From Flavobacteriaceae bacterium UBA3078 (lineage in GTDB: Bacteria; Bacteroidota; Bacteroidia; Flavobacteriales; Flavobacteriaceae), in assembly GCA_002366675.1 (NCBI GenBank), contig DFBO01000085.1, forward strand, positions 3,363-12,883: a DNA stretch of 9,521 nucleotides, written 5' to 3'. The position numbers and the translations under genes are program-made. Positions 1-6,800 of this stretch are shown here, in pieces (within the stretch, counting starts at the first letter, position 1; every line of letters begins with the position of its first letter). The notes beneath the pieces were generated by a model. It did no database searches, was not told the origin of the DNA, and worked only from the letters and a program-made list of their open reading frames with translations.

Positions 1-176
1 CAAGAGCATTGGCTGGAAAAATTCAGGAAGAATGCTTCAAATATCTTGATGCTCCTGTTATGACAATAGGTAGCGAAAATATGCCAGCAATTCCACTTAA
101 TAGTACTTTGGAACAAACAATGATTCCTTCAACTGAGAAGGTAAAAGCAAAAATAGAAACTCTATTGGATTATTGA
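1..176 (+). CDS. 2-oxoacid dehydrogenase E1 component, beta-type C-terminus (partial, 5' end outside window)
   Basis: An open frame enters from the left edge (first complete codon at base 3) and stops at TGA 174-176, giving 57 residues. It reads RALAGKIQEECFKYLDAPV, then MTIGSENMPAIPLNSTLEQ, and ends KAKIETLLDY. The pattern of a LDAPV stretch, a proline-containing PAIP segment, a LE residue pair and a terminal helix matches the transketolase C-terminal domain of the E1 beta part of pyruvate or branched-chain 2-oxoacid dehydrogenases. In the family this domain helps form the E1 heterotetramer and contacts the E2 core; the thiamine diphosphate site lies upstream, outside the window. In Flavobacteriaceae the alpha and beta parts are often fused in one polypeptide, but this cannot be judged here. 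The substrate (pyruvate or branched-chain 2-oxoacid) is not decidable from the tail. No clear hairpin terminator is visible directly after the stop. Confidence 0.72.
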   Translation, partial: RALAGKIQEECFKYLDAPVMTIGSENMPAIPLNSTLEQTMIPSTEKVKAKIETLLDY

Positions 177-181
177 ACGAT

Positions 182-189
182 TAAATTTG
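182..189 (+). promoter_or_regulatory. Weak candidate Bacteroidota -7 box upstream of the LTxxQ-like gene
   Basis: TAAATTTG fits the TAnnTTTG -7 consensus of the Bacteroidota primary sigma factor. The nearest upstream TTG (165-167) is only 14 bp away, shorter than the usual 17-23 bp, so the match is incomplete. It would give a leader of about 95 nt. The rest of the 114-bp gap (177-290) is very AT-rich, with a second imperfect box near 243-250. No Shine-Dalgarno sequence precedes the ATG at 291. Confidence 0.25.
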
Positions 190-290
190 TATTTAATCCT
201 CTCATAAGAAAGATATTATAAAATATATAAACAGATATTGATAATTTTTGTATATTTATTTTCTAATAATGAACAATAACAATTTATACC

Positions 291-638
291 ATGAAAAAAT
301 ACATTTCATTTTTAAGCTTTATCGCTTTATTTTTTATCGGAATTCAATTTTCTTCTGCTCAAACTGCAGATAGACAACAAAGCCCTGAGGCTATTGCAAA
401 ACAAAAAACGTATCAACTTCATCAACTTGTTAATTTAACAGGAGAACAACAAGGAGATGTTTTTAGAGCTCTAGTAGATGCTGAACAAAATTTAAGTGGC
501 CTAAGTAATAAAAAGGACACAGACATGATTAAGCAAGAAGGTACAAGAACGGTTAATGAAAAGGTTGAAGCTAGTTTAAAAAGTATTTTAACACCTGAAC
601 AATATAAAATTTACCAAGAATCTTTAGTGAAGAAGTAA
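291..638 (+). CDS. Small exported LTxxQ/Spy-like protein
   Basis: This 115-residue protein begins with a clear signal peptide: MKK, a hydrophobic core at residues 5-20, then SSA before Q24, which fits signal peptidase I cleavage after A23. The mature part (about 92 residues) is polar and predicted helical. It carries two LTxEQ motifs, LTGEQ at 49-53 and LTPEQ at 100-104, each followed by an aromatic or hydrophobic helix. Paired LTxxQ motifs are the hallmark of the CpxP/Spy periplasmic family, whose members are stress-related chaperones or sensors; this protein is shorter than Spy and the match is by motif only. It is predicted to be periplasmic. It sits alone on the plus strand, about 115 bp after the E1 gene, and ends at a strong hairpin terminator, so it is probably monocistronic. 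The ATG at 291 is chosen because it gives the intact signal peptide. A chaperone role is inference. Confidence 0.8.
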   Translation: MKKYISFLSFIALFFIGIQFSSAQTADRQQSPEAIAKQKTYQLHQLVNLTGEQQGDVFRALVDAEQNLSGLSNKKDTDMIKQEGTRTVNEKVEASLKSILTPEQYKIYQESLVKK

Positions 639-654
639 ATTCAATATAATAAAT

Positions 655-687
655 AAAAAAAAGCAACTCATTGAGTTGCTTTTTTTT
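655..687. terminator. Bidirectional Rho-independent terminator shared by convergent genes
   Basis: An 8-bp stem, AGCAACTC (662-669) with GAGTTGCT (673-680), closes an ATT loop. It is flanked by seven A (655-661) and eight T (681-688), so either strand yields a hairpin followed by a U-tract. It lies 16 bp after the LTxxQ-like stop and just after the stop of the minus-strand DUF4136 gene, so it can end both transcripts. Confidence 0.93.
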
Positions 688-689
688 TG

Positions 690-1274
690 TTATTTATTTT
701 CTGTTCCGGGAGGATATTTCTCCATGATTAAAGTAACAAATTCTTTAATACGTTCCTCTTTTTTGTTGGTATTTTGACTTATATATCCAGTACCAACACC
801 TTGCCATACAAGCTCTTTTTTATTAGCGTCTATTAGATCTATATACAAAACCCCTTCTGTAGAAGTAGTAACTGTATTATAACTTCCCCAATAATATGGA
901 CTCCAACCCCAACCATAACCATAAGGATAATAACCAGAATTATTTACATTAACTTTTTCTCTAGACTTTGTAAAAATACTTACGAGTAAATCTGGAGTTT
1001 CAGATTTTGTAAAGCCTTTGTTTAGCATTTCTGTTTCAATAGCTCTTAAGATTCTACGTTTGTCTAAATCACTAATTTCTGCCTTATCAATTCCTGTTTT
1101 ATAAAAAGCAAAAGTTTTATATTCAGAAAAATTAGCTTCTTTATCATAATCTGAAGCAACTTTAACAGAAACACATGACATAATACTAACAAAAGTTAAG
1201 AATACACCTATATATTTTAAGATACCCTTATAATAATCAATAGTGTGATTTGGTAAGCGATTAATTTTTTTCAT
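690..1274 (-). CDS. DUF4136 family lipoprotein
   Basis: This 194-residue protein has a hydrophobic segment at about 19-33 ending in IMSC, a lipobox-like site that puts the lipidated cysteine at C34. The mature part follows the DUF4136 pattern: a DYD and NFSEYKTFAF stretch (42-57), a helix with RRILRAIETEMLNKGF (73-88), PDLLVSIF (94-101), and GVLYIDLIDANKKELVWQG (141-159). Between these lies a Gly/Tyr/Trp-rich insert (113-132), a common low-complexity loop in the family. The region before the hydrophobic core is about 18 residues, longer than usual, so a later start is possible but no better ATG is present. No acidic export signal follows C34, so a periplasm-facing lipoprotein is more likely than a surface one (inference). 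The function of DUF4136 is not established. It starts 17 bp after hutU and ends at the shared terminator, so it is probably the last gene of that operon. Confidence 0.85.
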   Translation of the reverse strand: MKKINRLPNHTIDYYKGILKYIGVFLTFVSIMSCVSVKVASDYDKEANFSEYKTFAFYKTGIDKAEISDLDKRRILRAIETEMLNKGFTKSETPDLLVSIFTKSREKVNVNNSGYYPYGYGWGWSPYYWGSYNTVTTSTEGVLYIDLIDANKKELVWQGVGTGYISQNTNKKEERIKEFVTLIMEKYPPGTENK

Positions 1275-1291
1275 AGCTTGAATGTTTTAAG

Positions 1292-3316
1292 TTAAAACGA
1301 GTTGAGCAAACTTTCATTAACTAAGTTCGGAAGAGTCACTTTTAAATTAGGTTCAACTTCCATAGCTCTTTTAATGGCAAAAATTGCTTCATCATTTCTA
1401 GCCCAGCTTCGTCTTGAGATGCCATTATTAACATCCCAGAAGAGCATTGATTTTAAGCGTCTTTCTGCGTCTTTAGTACCATCAAGAACCATACCAAATC
1501 CACCATTAATAACTTCTCCCCATCCAACGCCACCACCATTGTGTATGCTTACCCAAGTGGCTCCTCTAAAACTATCTCCAATAACATTTTGAATAGCCAT
1601 ATCTGCAGTAAAACGCGAGCCATCATATATATTACTAGTCTCTCTATAAGGTGAATCTGTTCCTGAAACATCATGATGATCTCTACCTAAAACTACATAA
1701 CCAATTTCTCCTTTTGCAATTGCATTATTAAAGGCTTCAGCAATTTTCATTCGTCCTTCGGCATCTGCATAAAGAATTCTTGCTTGAGAGCCCACTACTA
1801 ATTTATTTTCTTGTGCACCTTTAATCCATTGAATATTATCAGACATTTGTTGCTGAATCTCAATTGGAGAATTGGTTTTTATTTCCTCTAAAACGTTACA
1901 AGCTATAGCATCGGTTTTAGCTAAATCTTCTGATTTTCCAGATGTACAAACCCAACGGAATGGACCAAAACCATAATCAAAACACATTGGACCCATAATA
2001 TCTTGAACATAACTAGGATAGGCGAAAGTTTCGCCACCCAAATTAGACTCACTCCTGCTGCAATACTTGCCGTCATTATTTTTGTGTACAGTTGCTCCAG
2101 CACGTGAGGCTTCTAATAAGAATGCGTTCCCATAGTCGAAAAAATAGGTGCCCTTTTCAGTATGGTTATTAATGGCTTTTGCATGACGACGTAAGGTTTC
2201 TTGTACTTTTTCTTTAAATAAACTTGGGTTGTTGGCCATCATTTCGTTCGCATCTTCAAATGAAATACCAACAGGATAATATCCGCCAGCCCAAGGGTTG
2301 TGAAGTGAGGTTTGATCACTTCCTAAATCTATAAATATATTTTCAGTATCAAATTTCTCCCAGACATCTACAATATTTCCTAAATAGGCAATGGAAATAG
2401 TTTCTTTTTCAGTTTTAGCTTTATTAACTCGAGAGACTAATTCATCTAAATCTGTTATCTTTTCATCTATCCAACCTTGATCTAATCTTACTTGAGTAAT
2501 CTTTGGATTTACTTCTGCACAAACTGTAATACAACCTGCAATATTTCCGGCCTTAGGTTGTGCGCCACTCATGCCTCCTAAACCAGAAGTAACAAATAAA
2601 TTACCTGTTGGTTCTTTTTTTATTTTTCTAAATCCATTTAAAACTGTAATGGTTGTTCCGTGAACAATACCTTGTGGACCAATATACATGTAGCTTCCAG
2701 CTGTCATTTGTCCATATTGCGTAACACCAAGTGCATTAAATTTTTCCCAATCGTCTGGCTTGGAATAATTAGGAATCATCATGCCATTAGTAACAACAAC
2801 CCTTGGCGCATCTTTATGAGATGGGAATAAACCCATTGGATGGCCAGAATAAATGACTAATGTTTGATTGTCGTTCATTTCAGCTAAATACTTCATGGTT
2901 AATCTGTACTGAGCCCAATTGGAAAAAACTGCTCCATTTCCTCCATAAGTAATTAGTTCATGAGGATGTTGTGCAACTTCATGATCTAAATTATTTTGAA
3001 TCATAAGCATGATTGCAGCAGCTTGTTTAGAATTTGCTGGATATTCTTCTATCGGTCTTGCATAAATTTTATAATCTGGACGCAGACGATACATGTATAT
3101 TCTACCATATGTTTCTAACTCGTTTTTAAATTCAGGAATTAGAGTTTCATGATGTTTTTTGTCGAAATAGCGAAGAGCATTTATAATTGCCAACTTTTTT
3201 TCCTCTTTCGATAAGATATCTTTTCGTTTTGGAGCATGGTTCACGCTTGGGTCAAAAGTTTTCGTTTGTGGTAGATTTTCCGAAATGCCTTCAAGTATTT
3301 GTTCTTGGAATGTCAT
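1292..3316 (-). CDS. hutU: Urocanate hydratase, long form
   Basis: The 674-residue product is a urocanase, which hydrates urocanate to 4-imidazolone-5-propionate in histidine breakdown using tightly bound NAD+, in the cytoplasm. Family blocks visible in order are YGGNGAVFSNW (124-134), YGQMTAGSYMYIGPQG (201-216), the glycine-rich TSGLGGMSGAQPKAG (243-257) of the NAD-binding region, FGPFRW (450-455), GSQARILY (509-516), GRDHHDVSGTDSPYRET (544-560) and HNGGGVGWGEVINGG (592-606). The length and the wording of the last blocks resemble eukaryotic urocanases (about 676 residues) rather than the roughly 555-residue Pseudomonas/Bacillus type. At the position of the short form's signature PARICW, this protein has QARILY, so the cysteine regarded there as catalytic is Leu515. 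No hutH, hutI or formiminotransferase gene is in the window. It starts 18 bp after the DUF5522 gene in the same frame and has no Shine-Dalgarno sequence. Confidence 0.97.
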   Translation of the reverse strand: MTFQEQILEGISENLPQTKTFDPSVNHAPKRKDILSKEEKKLAIINALRYFDKKHHETLIPEFKNELETYGRIYMYRLRPDYKIYARPIEEYPANSKQAAAIMLMIQNNLDHEVAQHPHELITYGGNGAVFSNWAQYRLTMKYLAEMNDNQTLVIYSGHPMGLFPSHKDAPRVVVTNGMMIPNYSKPDDWEKFNALGVTQYGQMTAGSYMYIGPQGIVHGTTITVLNGFRKIKKEPTGNLFVTSGLGGMSGAQPKAGNIAGCITVCAEVNPKITQVRLDQGWIDEKITDLDELVSRVNKAKTEKETISIAYLGNIVDVWEKFDTENIFIDLGSDQTSLHNPWAGGYYPVGISFEDANEMMANNPSLFKEKVQETLRRHAKAINNHTEKGTYFFDYGNAFLLEASRAGATVHKNNDGKYCSRSESNLGGETFAYPSYVQDIMGPMCFDYGFGPFRWVCTSGKSEDLAKTDAIACNVLEEIKTNSPIEIQQQMSDNIQWIKGAQENKLVVGSQARILYADAEGRMKIAEAFNNAIAKGEIGYVVLGRDHHDVSGTDSPYRETSNIYDGSRFTADMAIQNVIGDSFRGATWVSIHNGGGVGWGEVINGGFGMVLDGTKDAERRLKSMLFWDVNNGISRRSWARNDEAIFAIKRAMEVEPNLKVTLPNLVNESLLNSF

Positions 3317-3334
3317 AAATTCAATGTTCTGTGT

Positions 3335-3490
3335 TCAGTATTTTTTTTTGTCATTAAAACCATAAGGGCAATGTCTGCATCCACTCTCGCAGCAATAGCC
3401 TCTTTTTAGAAGATATTGTTCAGTAAAACAACGATATCCTTCAGGAGTTAGATAGTAATCACCATCTTCTAATGGGATAAATTTCTTCAT
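3335..3490 (-). CDS. DUF5522 family small cysteine-rich protein
   Basis: A 51-residue protein read from ATG at 3490 to TGA at 3337-3335. It begins MKKFIPLEDGDYYLTPEGYR and ends with the cysteine cluster CCESGCRHCPYGF (33-45) and a lysine tail. The YYLTPEGYRCFTEQYLLKRGYCC context and CRHCPYG ending are characteristic of DUF5522, a family of unknown function widespread in Bacteroidota. Cysteines are at 21, 33, 34, 38 and 41, with His40 among them, which suggests a small metal site (inference). It has no signal peptide or membrane segment, so it is cytoplasmic. It heads the likely operon with hutU, 18 bp downstream and in the same frame. A perfect -7 box lies just upstream of its start. Confidence 0.85.
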   Translation of the reverse strand: MKKFIPLEDGDYYLTPEGYRCFTEQYLLKRGYCCESGCRHCPYGFNDKKKY

Positions 3491-3494
3491 AATA

Positions 3495-3502
3495 CAAAGA
3501 TA
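3495..3502 (-). promoter_or_regulatory. Candidate -7 box for the DUF5522-hutU-DUF4136 operon
   Basis: On the minus strand this reads TATCTTTG, an exact match to TAnnTTTG. It ends 4 bp before the ATG at 3490, so transcription would begin at or next to the start codon. No convincing TTG -33 element is seen at the right distance in the 48-bp divergent gap (3491-3538). The gap must also hold the promoter of the plus-strand gene at 3539, for which only an imperfect box (GATTTTTG, 3517-3524) is visible. Confidence 0.4.
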
Positions 3503-3538
3503 ATGTAAATTGGATTGATTTTTGAATGGTAAATAAAC

Positions 3539-3862
3539 ATGATTATATTTTCAAAATATATTGTACCAAAGGGCTATTTAGGAATTACCATTTTTCCTTT
3601 TGTGATTTTAAGGCATAATAGTTTAAAACAAGATTCTGCTTTAATTAATCATGAACGGATTCATTTAAAACAACAATTAGAGTTATTGGTGTTGCCATTT
3701 TTTATTATCTATAGTTTTGAATTTCTTATTAGATTGTTTCAATATAAATCTTGGCATTTGGCTTATAGAAATATTTCTTTTGAAAGAGAGGCTTATGCAA
3801 ATGAAAAAGACCTTAATTATTTAAAATCAAGGTCTTTTTGGAATTTTATAAAATATTTATAA
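3539..3862 (+). CDS. Small membrane protein with HExxH (zincin-like) motif
   Basis: This 107-residue protein contains HERIH at 38-42, an exact HExxH zinc-protease motif, inside a helix-like NHERIHLKQQLE stretch. A hydrophobic membrane segment follows at about 48-66, and then FEREAYANE at 81-89, whose ExxAY-type glutamate (E82 or E84) could be the third zinc ligand as in gluzincins. A short hydrophobic N-terminal part (about 13-24) may also touch the membrane. I recognise it as a small Bacteroidota hypothetical protein type without a settled name. It is far shorter than M48 or M56 peptidases, so it may be a minimal membrane protease or a zinc-binding relative without activity; proteolysis is inference. 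There is no signal peptide cleavage site. The last codons (89-101) include a perfect 11-bp inverted repeat. Its stop lies 2 bp from that of the converging large gene. Confidence 0.75.
   Translation: MIIFSKYIVPKGYLGITIFPFVILRHNSLKQDSALINHERIHLKQQLELLVLPFFIIYSFEFLIRLFQYKSWHLAYRNISFEREAYANEKDLNYLKSRSFWNFIKYL
3804..3839 (-). terminator. Terminator-like hairpin inside the HExxH gene, placed for the converging 5.5-kb gene
   Basis: AAAAAGACCTT (3804-3814) pairs perfectly over 11 bp with AAGGTCTTTTT (3829-3839) across a 14-nt AT-rich loop. For the minus-strand gene ending at 3865 it comes 26 bp after the stop and ends in a run of five U, as in a Rho-independent terminator. It overlaps codons 89-101 of the plus-strand gene; translating ribosomes there would be expected to prevent it folding in that transcript. 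Confidence 0.6.
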
Positions 3863-3864
3863 TT

Positions 3865-6800
3865 CTATTTCAAGACTACTTTTTGTGTTTTTTGAACTCC
3901 ATTAGTTAATGTTGCTTTAACAATAAAGGTTCCAGATTCATTATTCAAATTATTAATTGCAATTTCAGATTTAAGGACGTTTTTGTTATTGTATATAGCT
4001 CTTCCTAATACATCGTAAACTTCAATACTTTTAATTACCTCTTTTGCAGAAGTAACCTTGATATAATTATTTTTTGGAGCAGATATACTTAAATTTTCAA
4101 GCTCGTTATTTTGTTCAATATTTAGTAAATTATCTGTGTAACGCAATACAAAACGGTTATCTATAACACCATTTACAGCATTAAAACTATAAGGCTGCTC
4201 ACGTAGATTATGAATGATATTCAATTCTAAATCTTCTAGATAAATGTCTTGAGCTCCATCTTCAAACAGACCATCAACACTATGGATAGCAACTGTGTAA
4301 TTACCTGCAACTGGAATAACAGCACCAATTGGTACTTGGTCTTCAGAATTGAAAGGTAATGGACGACCTTGTATTAGCATACGATCCTCTTCAATTAAAG
4401 AAAACAGATTCATAGCATTGTTCTCTATTCCATAAGCATCAAACATTCTATCTTTAGCAAGAGTAGCACCTTCAATATAACCAATTAAACTTGTTGCTGT
4501 TTGATTTGTAGGAGAGATGATACTTAACCATATTCTATGACGCTCTATTGAATTATTATTTTCAGATTGTTGTGTTCTGTAAAATTCACCATTGTCATAA
4601 GATTTATGCCTCATGCTGTTCACAAAATTCACATCAGTATCAGCTTCACCATGTTTCATCATTACAAAGAAACCTTGACCTGAAGCAATATAACCTCCAA
4701 AAGTTCCTGCACCAGATGAAGCTCCTGTATCATTATAAGTTAGATAGTCATTAATATTATAGCTGTATTCATAGTCCCCATAAAAAGGGGGAAGGTTGGT
4801 TGTGTTAATCTGTGTGCCATGAGTCCAAATATGTACAGCTCCTTCTATATTAGTGTTTGCATTTAGGAAATCTATAGCGTTTATAGCAGAAGGATAAGGG
4901 TTTCCAATTAAATTCCAGTTATCATCGTTTTTAGTTACCATCGTACTTGATGGACCAGTATAATCTCCACCATCATAAGCGCCACTAGAAATAAGCATGT
5001 TAATGTTACCATTATTAAAGACACCTCTAAAGTTCGTATTTACAGCTGTGTCTGCAGTAGTATCACTATTACTTGATCCTGCACGAACTATATAACCTTT
5101 TCCTATAGTCATATTACCAGAAGCGTAAGCCCAATCTCCAAATCCATTTGTATTTGTTCCAAGTGTAGGAATCCAATGCCATCTTAGATAACTAGGTGTA
5201 GAAGAAGAAATTCCACTTAAATCATAACTGTCAACTGGAGAAGACCAATATATATAATCAGTATCTCTTACATTTGCTGAATTCCGTTTTACATCTCCTT
5301 CTCCTGAATTATTTACATTATCTATTTGGATTAGACTTGCTTTATTTTTAATTTCAAATGTGCCACCAGATCTAATGTCGGAGAAGTTTACTATAGTTAA
5401 AGTACCGTTAGGTTGAATTGTTAATGCTCCTCCATCTTTTACTGTAACATTTCTAGCATCACCATCGGTCGAGCCATTAATAATACTTGTGTAAGTATTT
5501 GGTATAATAACACAATTATCTGAAGTTGGCACTCCAGCAGGTTTCCAGTTATTTGGGTCGTTCCAATTGGTAAAGCTATTGTTAGGACCTCTAAAATATT
5601 TAGTATTGTTTGATATAGAAACATCTGTAGAAGCACTACATCCATTACTTAATATAGCGGTTGCAGTAAAAGTAAAATTCGTGTTTTCTAATTGTGTAGG
5701 CGTTGGTTTTACATAAATTGTAGCCACAGGAGCACTTGTACCTGATATATATGCGTTTGTCGCAGAAGCATCAATGTAAGCATCTGCAGTAATACTCCAA
5801 TCGAAATTAGTACTTAACGGCTTTTCTCCAAACAATTGAATGTTATCTAATGCCACACCATCTGACCAGAAATTTGAATGATAATAAAACGAAATAACTA
5901 AATTAGGTTCATTAATATAAGACGATAAATCTAAACTTAATCGTTCAAATTTTGTTCCTACTCCAACATCTGTATTATAATCTAATCTTTCAGTAGTCCA
6001 TGTGCTACCTCCATTTCTAGAGACTCTAATGCTTACATAATCTCCAGTAGGGGAACCTGAACTGTCTGTTTCATAGTAATCTGAATAATACATGTCAAAT
6101 TTTAAAGTAAGATTGAGGTAATCAGTAGAGTTAACACTTGCAGACCTTAATTCATTTTGAAAAGGAATTGGATTACCACCACCATTTCTTGCATTAATAT
6201 CTGAATTTGACATCACAAATTTATTTGCACCAAAATCTGAAGCAATTGCAGGATACCAAACTAATTTAGTTGGAATATAGGTACTTGTATGTTGTGTCCA
6301 TTCTGTGCTGGAAATAGGATGGGTATTCGCACTTGTTCCACTTGAGTATTGATTGCTGGTAAAAGAACCTAAACCAGTTCCTTCAAAATCTTCATCTATT
6401 AAATAAACAGTTTCTTTATCACCAAAGGCTGTAACTTCAACAACTGTGTCTTCACCACATAGCAAAGGTGTACTAGGTGTGAAATTTAAAGTTGGAATAG
6501 GTTTAATGTTTGCAATTATTTCAGTTCTTTTTAATGATTCGCATCCGTTTGTTGCAGTAACCCAATAAGAAGTTGTACTGTTAATATTTGGTGTGGTCCA
6601 AGTTCCAGTTGGATTTGTTCCACCAGTAAAAGTTGGAGCAGGAGTTAGAGGACTTCCTCCAGTTTCATTTGCATAAACATTAAAACCTGTAATACCAGTT
6701 GACCCTTCAAATTCTAATATAACATTCTGATTTGGACCACAAGCTACACCATCTGTAACATCTGTAATAATATTATCACATTTTGACACTACTTCAAAAA

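Noticed and set aside
177..290. Possible small gene or RNA in the 114-bp gap before the LTxxQ-like gene
   Set aside because: The gap is AT-rich with stops in all frames and no stable hairpin; only weak promoter-like boxes are visible.
1302..1592. Plus-strand open frame of 96 codons inside hutU
   Set aside because: It is antisense to strongly conserved urocanase coding sequence, and its translation has no recognisable pattern.
1921..2103. Minus-strand open frame of 60 codons in another frame of hutU
   Set aside because: It overlaps conserved hutU codons out of frame, so it is a shadow.
3341..3349. Run of nine T (A9 in the mRNA) near the end of the DUF5522 gene as a programmed slippage site
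   Set aside because: It encodes three lysines in a lysine tail typical of the family, and the normal frame stops two codons later, so slippage is not needed to explain anything.
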